Shown in pieces: positions 54,399 through 62,850 of a stretch of 64,000 nt of DNA. The notes beneath the pieces were generated by a model. The model was not told the origin of the DNA. It saw only the letters and a list, made by a program, of their open reading frames with translations, and did not search any database. Location: NCBI GenBank assembly GCA_023431345.1, contig JAEYWK010000074.1, forward strand, positions 93,264 to 157,263, given 5' to 3'. The first letter of the stretch is position 1. Every line of letters begins with the position of its first letter. The translations under genes were made by a program, and so were the position numbers. The stretch is from Pseudomonadota bacterium. Lineage in GTDB: Bacteria > Myxococcota_A > Polyangia > Polyangiales > Polyangiaceae.

Positions 54399-55613
54399 AT
54401 GTGGCGTCTTGCACTTGGCATCAGTTTGGTCGTCGTAGGTTGCAGCTCGAGCTCGGGGAGCTCGACTGGGGGAGCGGGAGCCGGAGCCGGAGGTGACTCG
54501 GAGCGCCCGGACGACACCGGGGATGCCGGCGCGAGCGACTCGGGTAGCCAAGGCGGCACGGCTGGCTCCTTGGGCGGAGCGGGCGAGGCCAACTCCGGAG
54601 GGGACCCCGGCGCGAGCGGCGGTTCTGTCAGCGACGCTCCGCCGTTGCCGGAAGGCACGCTGCTGTACGTTCATTCCGAAGAGGGTGGCAGGGACGTGCT
54701 GCTTGCTGCCGACCTGGAGAGCGGAGAGCAGCGCGTCGTCACGGATCTCACGGGCGACGGCAGCTCGGGCTGGAGCATCGACGGCTACTCGCTCTCCCCC
54801 GACCGCCGCCGGATCGCGCTCGCGTCACTGTACGCGCCGACGAAGGCCGACACCGCGACGGGCCTCGCGACGAACGCGATCTGGACGCTCGACACGCTGG
54901 GCGAAGACTTCCGCCGCCTGACGCCGACGTTCCCGAACGAAGCGGCAGGCCGGCAAAACTTCCAGTACGACGTCGGAAACCCGGAGTGGACCGCGGACGG
55001 CTCGTTCGTCATCTTCGATTTCGGTACGTATTGGTGGGAAGGCACGAGCCTGGCGGGCGGCTCGTATCCGTGGGCGGTCGCGGCGGATGGCAAGTCCCTG
55101 CCCATGAGCTTGGACCTGCAGGTGGCATGCTCGGTCCTTTACCCGTCACGCAACCCGGTGACGGGAGACTTCTTGCTCATTCACAGCGTCTGCGTCCCGG
55201 GCCAGAGCGAAGGCGACGGCATCTTCTACTACTCCGCGGAAGGCGACACGGAGCCGACGCAGGTCATCCGTTCGTCCCATACCGACGGCAACGTAGACGT
55301 CTTTTTGACCAAGCCGAGCTGGTTCTCCGACGGGAGCGGCTTCTTGTTCGTCGGAGGCATCGCGGACACCGATTGGCGCCCGAGCCTCCTGCTCTACGAG
55401 GCCGAGTCAGGTGACATTTCTTCGATCGTCCCCGCGCCCGAGGGCACCGGTGTACGAAGCGTCGCGGTCTCGCCGGACTCTTCCAAGATCGTGTTTTGCC
55501 TGTATGACACGGAGAACGAGTCCTCGGATCTCCACCTCATCGACCTAAGCGCGGAGTCGCCGACCGTCGTGGCTCTCACCGACGACGGCAGCAGCTGCGA
55601 CCCCGTGTTCTGA
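54399..55613 (+). CDS. Lipoprotein with TolB/PD40-like beta-propeller
   Basis: 404 residues from ATG 54399. The signal peptide ends LVVVGC. A Gly/Ser/Ala-rich linker of about 65 residues follows. The rest has PD40-type beta-propeller units, for example GYSLSPDRRRIALAS, NPEWTADGSFVIFDF, KPSWFSDGSGFLFV and SVAVSPDSSKIVFCL. Such propellers resemble TolB and usually bind proteins or peptides. It is probably attached to the outer membrane. No partner gene is adjacent. Confidence 0.85.
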   Translation: MWRLALGISLVVVGCSSSSGSSTGGAGAGAGGDSERPDDTGDAGASDSGSQGGTAGSLGGAGEANSGGDPGASGGSVSDAPPLPEGTLLYVHSEEGGRDVLLAADLESGEQRVVTDLTGDGSSGWSIDGYSLSPDRRRIALASLYAPTKADTATGLATNAIWTLDTLGEDFRRLTPTFPNEAAGRQNFQYDVGNPEWTADGSFVIFDFGTYWWEGTSLAGGSYPWAVAADGKSLPMSLDLQVACSVLYPSRNPVTGDFLLIHSVCVPGQSEGDGIFYYSAEGDTEPTQVIRSSHTDGNVDVFLTKPSWFSDGSGFLFVGGIADTDWRPSLLLYEAESGDISSIVPAPEGTGVRSVAVSPDSSKIVFCLYDTENESSDLHLIDLSAESPTVVALTDDGSSCDPVF

Positions 55614-55968
55614 GCGCGGCCGGGAGCCCGTTGGCCGCCGGCTCGGCTGGCGGCCTGCTCCCCTCAGAGTTCAGCATCAGAGCTCAGCACGCCCGCGGCC
55701 CCTCGCCGCGGACGCCCTGAAACGAGTCCCCCCCTTCGAGAACGAGCCCCCCGAAGCGAAACCCGCCCACCCGTGTCCTAACCACCGCGGCGCTCTGGCG
55801 TGGCGCCGGCTTCAGACCGTAGATGGCCAGCACCCTGTCGTTTGATCACGCGCGGGATCGATTTCTTTGAGAAAATCACAAAACGGCTGTTCTGACCCGA
55901 TATCCGCGCGTTTGGCCCTTGGGCTCGCCCGCTCGCCGTGATCAGAATGGAGGCCCGGAGCCATTCAG
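55614..55968. other. 355-nt region between the PD40 lipoprotein and the ECF sigma gene
   Basis: No gene is supported. It begins with a strong hairpin at 55,633-55,655. The downstream half (55,855-55,900) is notably AT-richer than its surroundings and probably holds the promoter of the sigma-factor operon. Confidence 0.5.
55633..55655 (+). terminator. Hairpin after the PD40 lipoprotein gene
   Basis: GGCCGCC/GGCGGCC form a perfect 7-bp outer stem (55,633-55,639 and 55,649-55,655). GC/GC pairs extend it inside, leaving a 3-nt loop. It lies 20 nt after the stop. No T-run is present. Confidence 0.45.
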
Positions 55969-56580
55969 TTGAGTCGGTTGCTCGAAAGATCTCTCCACCT
56001 CGGTCATCCAGCCCCCGTGACCACCCTGTCGATGCAGCGCGTCGACGAGGGGCGGCTCACGCGCATCGTGGGCGAGCACTTCGAGGTCTTATGGAGGTTC
56101 CTCCGGCGGCTGGGCATCCCCGAAGCGGACGTCGACGACGCGATTCAAGAGGTCATCTTGGTGCTCGCCCGCAAGCTCAGCCACGTTCAGCCCGAGAGCG
56201 AGCGTTCGTTCGTGCTCAGTACGGCCTTTCGCGTCGCGTCGGGTTTTCGCCGCTCCCACCGGCGTCGCCGCGAGGTGGACGACGCTGGTCTGGCCGAGCT
56301 CCCGAGCCCGGAGCTGAGCCCTGAGGCTGTCGCCGAGCGCCAGCGCCTGCGCGCCCTACTCCAGTCCGTGCTGGACGCCTTGCCGCTGGATCTGCGCGCC
56401 GTGTTCGTCTTGTACGAGCTGGAGGAGCTCACGATGGCGGACATCGCGATCACGCTGAAGCTACCGCCCGGCACCGTGGCTTCACGCCTACGGCGCGCGC
56501 GTGAAACGTTCGAAGAGATGGCGACGGTGGCCATGCGCCGCGAAGAGTCCGCGACTGACGAGAGAGGGCAGAAGCGATGA
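55969..56580 (+). CDS. ECF-family RNA polymerase sigma factor
   Basis: 203 residues if TTG 55969 is used; GTG 56017 or ATG 56032 would give shorter forms and the start is unsure. Sigma region 2 is seen in LWRFLRRLGIPEADVDDAIQ and ELPS-flanking text; region 4 in LDALPLDLRAVFVLYELEEL, TMADIAITLKLPPGTVASRL and RRARETFEEMA. These regions bind the -10 and -35 promoter elements. The stop overlaps the next gene (ATGA). The neighbour, a membrane protein, is its likely regulator. Confidence 0.88.
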   Translation: MSRLLERSLHLGHPAPVTTLSMQRVDEGRLTRIVGEHFEVLWRFLRRLGIPEADVDDAIQEVILVLARKLSHVQPESERSFVLSTAFRVASGFRRSHRRRREVDDAGLAELPSPELSPEAVAERQRLRALLQSVLDALPLDLRAVFVLYELEELTMADIAITLKLPPGTVASRLRRARETFEEMATVAMRREESATDERGQKR

Positions 56581-57173
56581 GCTCAGCACCGCCACGCTTG
56601 CTACAGGGGGGCGGCAACAGCGCTCGGTTGCTGGAGTCGGCCCGTCTCGACAGACCGGGCCAGGCTTCACGCGCGCGGGCGCTGGAGCTCGCGGCGAAGG
56701 CCGGCGCCTTGGTCGCCACGACAGCGAGCGCTGCCAGCGGGAGCAGCAGCGGCGCCGCTACCTCGTCCGTCTACAAGAGCATCGCGGCATGGATCGGGAT
56801 CGGAGCCATCGGCGGCGGCGCCATCGCCTTCGGCGTTTCTCTTCTGCTTGGTCCGAGCGAACCGTCTCGCGAGCAAGCTCCTCCGATGTTGATCGCGCCC
56901 GAAGCGCCGACACTTGCGCCACTACCGCCGGCCCCCGCCGTGGCGGCTTCGGGCGTGGCCGCGGACCCCGTAGCCAGCGCGCACGCCGCTCCGTCGCCGC
57001 TCGCCGCTCCGTCGCCGCTCGCCGCAGTGAGAGCCGCGCTCGCCCGGAAAGATTTCGACGCGGCGCTCCAGCTGCTCGAGCAGGTGGAGACGCAGCGATT
57101 GAGCGAGTCCGAGCGGCAGGAAGCGCAGCGGCTACGCTTCGCCGCCACGCAGGGCTCGAAGCCCGCGCCGTAA
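56577..57173 (+). CDS. Single-pass membrane protein paired with the ECF sigma factor
   Basis: 198 residues. The start overlaps the sigma-factor stop in an ATGA, so the two are coupled. An N-terminal region of about 65 residues (Ala-rich, ARLLESARLDRPG) is followed by one transmembrane helix (IAAWIGIGAIGGGAIAFGVS), a Pro/Ala linker, and a C-terminal helical domain (AALARKDFDAALQLLEQVE) of TPR-like type. It occupies the position of an anti-sigma factor, but the N-terminus lacks the usual zinc-finger HxxxCxxC motif. Anti-sigma function is inferred from position only. Confidence 0.75.
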   Translation: MSSAPPRLLQGGGNSARLLESARLDRPGQASRARALELAAKAGALVATTASAASGSSSGAATSSVYKSIAAWIGIGAIGGGAIAFGVSLLLGPSEPSREQAPPMLIAPEAPTLAPLPPAPAVAASGVAADPVASAHAAPSPLAAPSPLAAVRAALARKDFDAALQLLEQVETQRLSESERQEAQRLRFAATQGSKPAP

Positions 57174-57390
57174 AACGCATCGTCAGAGCGGCGTGGCGGC
57201 AAGGGAGGACCAACGGTCGGTGCGCGCCGCATCGTCACGCTTGCTGTAGGTCTCGGAAGAATCAGGCACGCTGAGTCGATATGGGACCTCATGCGTGGTG
57301 CTCGTTTCGTGCGGTCCGGGAGCGTTTCCGAGAACTGACTCGCGTTTGGCCCGCGCGGCTGATAGGGAAATCAGCGGAAGGTTGCTGGCG

Positions 57391-59013
57391 ATGCGGACGC
57401 AAGAATCTCGGGCTGCGGTGCTTTTGGTCGGTTTGGCAGCGTGGCTCGCTGCTGCCCCGGGGTGCGGCCCCAACCGGGTGTATCCGATGATAGAGGGCGC
57501 AGGAGGCGCCGACGGGAGCCCCTCGCCGGCCGGAGGAAACGCCGGGGAACCAGGCAACGGGGGCGCACCGACGACGCTGAAGGAGCGGGGCGAGGCGTGC
57601 TCGAGGGACGACGACTGCGAGTCGGCGTCGTGTCGGACCGGGGTGTGCTGCGACAAGGTGTGTGACGGTGCTTGTGAGGCATGTGCCGAAGCGAGCACGG
57701 GCGCCGCCGACGGAACCTGCTCCGACGTCCTCCCCGGCACAGAACCTACGTGCGACATGACCCCGCTGACCTCGTGCGACGATCACGAAGACTGCGACGC
57801 GGGCGAATACTGCGCGACTGACACGTGCAAAAGGAAGCAGTCGAGCGGGCACGCCTGCGACTCGGACGACGAGTGTCGCAGCGACGCCTGTCGCGACGGG
57901 GTCTGCTGCGAAGCCTCCTGCAGCCTCGCTTGCCAGGCGTGCTCGAACGACACCACGGGCTTGGCGAACGGCAAGTGTGGTGCGCGCACGGGCGCGACGT
58001 CTCGAGCCTGTCCGAGCGATGAGCCTACGAGCTGCGTCGACGTCGAGTCCGACGTGGAGAACTGCGGAGAGTGCGGCAACGACTGCCCCAGCTCGGGCGC
58101 CGCCGGCGCGACGCGCACTTGCACGAACGGAACCTGCGGCTTCGCCTGCCCCCCCGGCACCCTAGGCGACGGCGCGAACGTGTGCATTCCGGTCTCGACC
58201 ATCGCTGCCGGCACGAAATTCACCTGCGCGCTGCTCAGCGACGGCAAGGTGAGCTGCTGGGGCGATACCAGCGGCGGCATCGCGCCCGCCACGGCAGGGG
58301 TTGCTGACTACGTCTTCACGTCGTTGAGCGCCAACTACGACTACGTCTGTGGGCTGAGGGACACGGGGCAAGTCGTGTGCTGGGGCGGCATGAAGAACAC
58401 CCACAACGGGCCGTACATTGCGCTGTCCGCGGGCTCGGAGCACGTGTGCGCCATCAAGGCGAACCAGAGCCTCGAGTGTTGGTCGCGCGACAGCGATACG
58501 GTCACCGAGACAGAGCCGACCGGCAAGTACAAGGGCATCGCGGCGATGCACCACTACAGCTGCGCGCTCATCGCTGGAGGCGCCGACGACGGCAAGCTCA
58601 AGTGTTGGGGAGACAGCGGAAACTATGGCGGCCGCCCTCCGCCGACGAACACCGTGTTCACGAGCGTGATCGGCGGAGCGAATCACGGCTGCGCCCTCAA
58701 GCCGGACAAGAATATCGTCTGCTTTGGTCTGCTCTACTACCCAGAGTTTCCCGCCTCCACCGCGTTCAAAGCGCTCGGCGCAGGGGGCTCGACCCACTAC
58801 TGCGGCATCCTCAGCGACGATACGATCTTCTGCTGGGGCTCGGACGAGGGCATCGGCGGCGCGGCCGCGGCGGAGCCCGCAGGCTCGTTTACGAGCGTGG
58901 CGCTCGGCGGGAGTCATACCTGCGGCGTGACGAGCGCTCGTCGCGTGGTTTGCGCAGGCAACAACACCTACGGCCAATCAGCGAATCAGCCTGGACCGTT
59001 CCTCAGCTTTTGA
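57391..59013 (+). CDS. Cys-rich/RCC1-like lipoprotein
   Basis: 540 residues from ATG 57391 behind GGAAGG. The signal peptide ends AAAPGC. After a short linker comes a Cys-rich region with repeated motifs of the CxxDDDCxSxxCxxGVCC type (CSRDDDCESASC, CDSDDECRSDAC). The C-terminal half has RCC1-like units: GTKFTCALLSDGKVSCWGD, YVCGLRDTGQVVCWGG, HVCAIKANQSLECW and HTCGVTSARRVVCAG. These predict a beta-propeller at the cell surface. Both parts are common in myxobacterial surface lipoproteins. No enzymatic motif is seen. Confidence 0.87.
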   Translation: MRTQESRAAVLLVGLAAWLAAAPGCGPNRVYPMIEGAGGADGSPSPAGGNAGEPGNGGAPTTLKERGEACSRDDDCESASCRTGVCCDKVCDGACEACAEASTGAADGTCSDVLPGTEPTCDMTPLTSCDDHEDCDAGEYCATDTCKRKQSSGHACDSDDECRSDACRDGVCCEASCSLACQACSNDTTGLANGKCGARTGATSRACPSDEPTSCVDVESDVENCGECGNDCPSSGAAGATRTCTNGTCGFACPPGTLGDGANVCIPVSTIAAGTKFTCALLSDGKVSCWGDTSGGIAPATAGVADYVFTSLSANYDYVCGLRDTGQVVCWGGMKNTHNGPYIALSAGSEHVCAIKANQSLECWSRDSDTVTETEPTGKYKGIAAMHHYSCALIAGGADDGKLKCWGDSGNYGGRPPPTNTVFTSVIGGANHGCALKPDKNIVCFGLLYYPEFPASTAFKALGAGGSTHYCGILSDDTIFCWGSDEGIGGAAAAEPAGSFTSVALGGSHTCGVTSARRVVCAGNNTYGQSANQPGPFLSF

Positions 59014-59114
59014 TGCCTCAGCGGCCACGCAGATTGGCGCCAAATTACCCACATTCAACCGCTTGACCGCGACAGCCCGTCACGCTACGAGCCGCCCAAC
59101 TCGGGAGGTCGACG

Positions 59115-60578
59115 ATGAAGAAGCTTGGTGCCGCCAGCGCGGCGAGTTGGGTCGGTTTGATGGGGCTCAGCAGTGTCTTGCTCGCGTGCGGGCAGGGGCC
59201 GGAGTCGCAGGGTTCGGAGAACCTCGAAAGCGTCCGTGAGGCGCTGACGACGCCCGACAAGTTCTATACCGACGCTTCAGGTCAACTACAGATCGTGGTT
59301 CGCACGTGCGATTGGGCCGCCAGCTACACCGCGGGCCCGCACTGCGTCCTCTGCGCGGTCGATCCCGACTGGGTGCTGGTCGGCGGCGGCGCCGAAATCG
59401 CTTACCAGTCCGAGAGCTCCACGGCAGCGAAGCTTCGCGGCAGCTTTCCCTATCCCAGTGGGGTGGGCAGCCTGAACCCCGACTTCGGAGCGGGTACGGA
59501 GACCTGCACCGTCAACCCTACCAGCAACAATCCTTCTACCGATTTCGTCGCTTGGGCTGCCCGCTCGAACGGCGCCACGAGCCACAAGCTGCGCACCTAC
59601 GCAATCGGCCTCAAGGTCTCGGGTTTTACGGCGTCCCAGCTGCGCTCGAACCTGTACTGGGGTGATCAGACGTCGAACTCGACGCTGACTCCGTCGCTGA
59701 CGACGACGCCCGTGTCCGGCTCGCTCGTCGGAGGCGGCGCCAACATGTTGGCCAACGCCTCCGCCTACCTGACGGAATCGCGGCCGTCCTCGGATGGCAA
59801 GTCGTGGATTGGCGCGGGCAGGCCGTCCAACGGCGCGGCTGCGGGCATCAAGGTGTACTACCAGGCGGGGTTCTGGGCCGTTACTTCCAGGGTTTCCCCG
59901 CGCAGCGCGACGGGCTCCTCGGGCACGGGCTCGACGTCTGCTTCGGTCGCGACGCCCTACCCTTGGGTCACCAGCTCGATCGGGGCCAGGGGTCTGAACG
60001 GCGCCACTTATTCCGCCAGCCGCACCCTGCGCGGCCTGATTCCGATCACGGGCGGGACACAGGGCGTATTCGGTTCGAGCGCACCCGAGATTGGCTCATC
60101 GGTGAACGGTTCGACGACGGCGTATTCCATCAACATCTTTCACGACGACGGTCCGTTTGCCTACTGGACCAACAACAGCATCCGCTCCGCCGATTTTGGG
60201 ACCAGCTTCTCGCGCCCCTCCGGCAGCGCGCCGGTCCGGCTCCAAGAGTCGACGACGGTGCCGAACGGCTCGCAGACCTCACTGCGCTGGCATCTCGAGC
60301 CCATGTCCGGCGGCCGCGTCCGGATCCGTAACGCCAACCCCAGCTCTCCCGAGTCTGGTGAATGCGCTTTCTGGGCTGGTAGCAATCAGGTTCAGGTCGG
60401 GCCGTGCGCGAGCACGAACGCTTATCTATGGACGTACTCGGTCTTCCAGTTCCAAAACGTCGCTTCTGGCACCTGCTTGAACCCGACCGGCGTCAACAAC
60501 GCGAACCTCAACCTGGCCACTTGCGCGTCCAACGGCAGTCAGCTCTTCACGATGACCGCCGCGGGCTGGCCTCCCTGA
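59115..60578 (+). CDS. Secreted lipoprotein with C-terminal lectin-like segment
   Basis: 487 residues from ATG 59115. The signal peptide ends SSVLLAC. The mature part has a short Cys cluster (CDWAASYTAGPHCVLC), a Ser/Thr/Gly-rich beta-like middle with repeated GGGA segments, and a C-terminal section (FQFQNVASGTCLNP, NLNLATCASNGSQLFTM) resembling one ricin-type beta-trefoil unit (QxW-like). A carbohydrate-binding role is inferred from that segment. No catalytic motif is seen. The N-terminal domain is unrecognised. Confidence 0.75.
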   Translation: MKKLGAASAASWVGLMGLSSVLLACGQGPESQGSENLESVREALTTPDKFYTDASGQLQIVVRTCDWAASYTAGPHCVLCAVDPDWVLVGGGAEIAYQSESSTAAKLRGSFPYPSGVGSLNPDFGAGTETCTVNPTSNNPSTDFVAWAARSNGATSHKLRTYAIGLKVSGFTASQLRSNLYWGDQTSNSTLTPSLTTTPVSGSLVGGGANMLANASAYLTESRPSSDGKSWIGAGRPSNGAAAGIKVYYQAGFWAVTSRVSPRSATGSSGTGSTSASVATPYPWVTSSIGARGLNGATYSASRTLRGLIPITGGTQGVFGSSAPEIGSSVNGSTTAYSINIFHDDGPFAYWTNNSIRSADFGTSFSRPSGSAPVRLQESTTVPNGSQTSLRWHLEPMSGGRVRIRNANPSSPESGECAFWAGSNQVQVGPCASTNAYLWTYSVFQFQNVASGTCLNPTGVNNANLNLATCASNGSQLFTMTAAGWPP

Positions 60579-60794
60579 GTCACGCCGGAATCGGGAACGC
60601 GCTCGACGCGCTCGAGCGCCTCGCCCGCGAGCCCCGTCACCTGCTCGAGGCTCGACGCCCTGCTCCTCGACACCGTCGCTACGGTGGTCGGCGAGCGGGG
60701 CGTCATAGCGAGCTGACCAACCGCGGGGAGAACAAAGGACCATAGCCGAGTCGGAGGGTGCGCCTTAGAGTGCTTGCGCATCGAGGTCTCGGGG

Positions 60795-61427
60795 ATGACG
60801 ACCAAGTACGACGTACGGGCGACGGCCGGCGATGGCGTAGCCCCTTATCGCGAGGCGCGCCGCCTTCGCGATAGCGTCGTTCGCGAGCTGTCGTCATTGT
60901 CGGGAGGCCCAGAGCTCCGGCTGGGCGTCTTCCACCGCCTATCGGCGCTACTGCCTGAATTTACGCTGAGCAGCACGCGGGTCGCGCTCCTCCGTGCAGC
61001 GGGGATGCGCATCGGTCGCGGCACCGCTGTCCAGGGCACCCTCACCCTCATGGGTCGCGCTCGAGACGTATCGAAGATCACCATCGGCGCCGGGTGCATC
61101 ATCGCGCCGCAGGTGAGTTTCGGGGTCGAGGCGCCCATCACCATCGGCGACCGAGTCGCGCTCGGTCCCGGAGTCACGCTGTGCACCGCGACGCACGGGC
61201 TGGGCTTCGGGTCGCGACGGATGCACCTCCCGACCGAAGCACGCCCGATAACCATCGGTGACGGAGCCTGGATTTGCCTGCAAGCGCTGATCCTGCCCGG
61301 CGTCACCATCGGAGCCGGCGCGGTCGTTTCGGCGGGCTCGGTCGTGACGGAAGACGTTCCACCACACACCCTCGTCATGGGCAATCCCGCCACCTTCTCG
61401 CGTGAGTTGCCGTTCAGTACGCGCTAG
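60795..61427 (+). CDS. Hexapeptide-repeat acyltransferase
   Basis: 210 residues from ATG 60795 (GAGG eight bases upstream); a TTG at 60774 is an alternative. The C-terminal two thirds is a left-handed parallel beta-helix of hexapeptide units (IGAGCI, ITIGDRV, ITIGDGA, TIGAGAV), with the catalytic-type His in TATHGLG and the end ending VMGNPA as in WbbJ/maltose O-acetyltransferase-like enzymes. These use an acyl-CoA or acyl-ACP donor and transfer it to sugars or amines. It is the first gene of a four-gene operon, 14 nt before the carrier protein, and could move the product off that carrier. Confidence 0.85.
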   Translation: MTTKYDVRATAGDGVAPYREARRLRDSVVRELSSLSGGPELRLGVFHRLSALLPEFTLSSTRVALLRAAGMRIGRGTAVQGTLTLMGRARDVSKITIGAGCIIAPQVSFGVEAPITIGDRVALGPGVTLCTATHGLGFGSRRMHLPTEARPITIGDGAWICLQALILPGVTIGAGAVVSAGSVVTEDVPPHTLVMGNPATFSRELPFSTR

Positions 61428-61441
61428 CCGCCGGGGTAAAC

Positions 61442-61699
61442 ATGACAAAGAGCGTCCGAGCCATTCTCTCCGAGGTCGCTGAGTTGCCGTGCAACGCCGA
61501 CGCGTTACCGGTCGACGCCGACCTCTACCGCGCCGGCCTCAAGTCGCTGGCCGTAGTGCGGGTCATGGTCGCGCTCGAACGCGAATACGGCGTGGAGTTC
61601 AGCAGCGACATGCTGGGCCGCGAGACGTTCTCGAGCATCGACTCCATCGAGCGAGCGCTCGGGAGCCTGCGCGCGCTCTCCCCGACAGGTGCCACATGA
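61442..61699 (+). CDS. Stand-alone acyl/aminoacyl carrier protein
   Basis: 85 residues, typical carrier-protein size. The phosphopantetheine attachment Ser is Ser35 in YRAGLKSLAVV. The surrounding helices (ALEREYGVEFSSDML and FSSIDSIERAL) fit the four-helix fold. The carrier holds a thioester intermediate on its phosphopantetheine arm. It is followed by an ATGA overlap with the flavoprotein gene, and an amino acid:[carrier protein] ligase is two genes downstream, so an amino acid rather than a fatty acid is the likely cargo (inference). Confidence 0.9.
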   Translation: MTKSVRAILSEVAELPCNADALPVDADLYRAGLKSLAVVRVMVALEREYGVEFSSDMLGRETFSSIDSIERALGSLRALSPTGAT

Positions 61700-62850
61700 G
61701 CGATCATCGAGCCACCGCCGCGTCGCTGAGGGATCTCGCGGGTAAACACGCGCCTCAGGTGGATGCGGAAGCGCGGTTCCCGCTGGAGCTCGTGAGCGCG
61801 CTCCGCGAGCAGCGCTTGCTGGCCGCTTACATTCCGGCGAGCTTGGGCGGCTTGGGCTGGTCGCTGAGGGCCGTGGCCGATACCTGCGAAGCGCTCGGTC
61901 GGGGCTGTGCCAGCAGCGCGATGGTCTTTGCCATGCACCAGATCCAGATCGCCTGCTTGGTGCATCACACGCGAGGCAATGCTCATTTCGAGCGCATCCT
62001 GCAGCGCATCGCTGAAGAGCAGCTGCTGATCGCGTCCATCACCAGTGAGGCAGGCGTCGGGGGGGACATCCGAACGAGCCGCTGCGCCGTTACCGAAGGC
62101 GCCAGCGGCTTACAGGTAGACAAAGACGCAACCACGTTGTCTTACGGCAAGCACGCGGACGCCTACCTGCTGACGGCCCGACGCACGGCAAGCTCACCGG
62201 GCTCGGACCAAGTGCTCGTCTGGTTCGAGCGCGAGCAGTGCCAGCTCACGGAGAAGGGCGTCTGGAACCCGCTCGGTATGCGCGGCACCTGTAGCCCGCC
62301 ATTCCACGTCTCCGCGCGCTTCTCGGCGACCGACGTCGTCCCGCAAGAGTTTGCTGGCATCTGCGCCCAGACGATGGCGCCGGTCTCTCACCTACTCTGG
62401 GGTGCGCTGTGGTTGGGCATCGCCGCCGACGCGCTCTCACGCGGGCAGAGGTTCTTGCGAGCACGCGCCGGAACCGCTGGCGCATCGACGGCCGTCGCCG
62501 AGAGTCGCCTGGCCCAGGCTGCGGCGGAGCTCGAGCTCGGTCGCGGGCACCTTTCCGACACGCTGCGCTACTATGAAGAGTTCCGCGCCGCTGGTGACGC
62601 GGGTCTGGCAGCGCTCACGTCCTTCGCATTCGCGGTGCGCATCAACGGCGTCAAGACGAGCCTGAGCGAGCTGATCGTGTCCGTGATCGGCCGCTGCCTC
62701 GGCGTCACCGGCTTCGCCGGCTACCAAAACGATTCGCCCTTCAGCGTCGGTCGGCAGCTACGTGATGCCTACTCGGCGCAGATCATGATCGCCAACGAGC
62801 GCTTGCTCGCTACGAACGGCGCCCTGCTGCTGGCCCAGAGAGACCCGTGA
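61696..62850 (+). CDS. Acyl-CoA-dehydrogenase-like flavoprotein
   Basis: 384 residues from ATG 61696 (ATGA overlap with the carrier gene). The acyl-CoA dehydrogenase fold is recognised by ALREQRLLAAYIPASLGGLG, LGRGCASSAMVFAMHQIQIA, SITSEAGVGGDI and ALWLGIAADALSRGQRFL. The C-terminal part has GRCLGVTGFAGYQNDSPF followed by LRDAYSAQIMIANERLL. Such flavoproteins take two hydrogens from the alpha-beta positions of thioesters. In this operon the substrate is probably the carrier-bound acyl or aminoacyl group, as with prolyl-carrier oxidases of pyrrole pathways. I could not assign the catalytic Glu. Confidence 0.88.
   Translation: MSDHRATAASLRDLAGKHAPQVDAEARFPLELVSALREQRLLAAYIPASLGGLGWSLRAVADTCEALGRGCASSAMVFAMHQIQIACLVHHTRGNAHFERILQRIAEEQLLIASITSEAGVGGDIRTSRCAVTEGASGLQVDKDATTLSYGKHADAYLLTARRTASSPGSDQVLVWFEREQCQLTEKGVWNPLGMRGTCSPPFHVSARFSATDVVPQEFAGICAQTMAPVSHLLWGALWLGIAADALSRGQRFLRARAGTAGASTAVAESRLAQAAAELELGRGHLSDTLRYYEEFRAAGDAGLAALTSFAFAVRINGVKTSLSELIVSVIGRCLGVTGFAGYQNDSPFSVGRQLRDAYSAQIMIANERLLATNGALLLAQRDP

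Noticed and set aside
60600..60650. GC-rich palindrome GCGCTCGAGCGC as a terminator after the secreted lipoprotein
   Set aside because: The stem is short and the palindrome is common at this GC content, so it is not listed.
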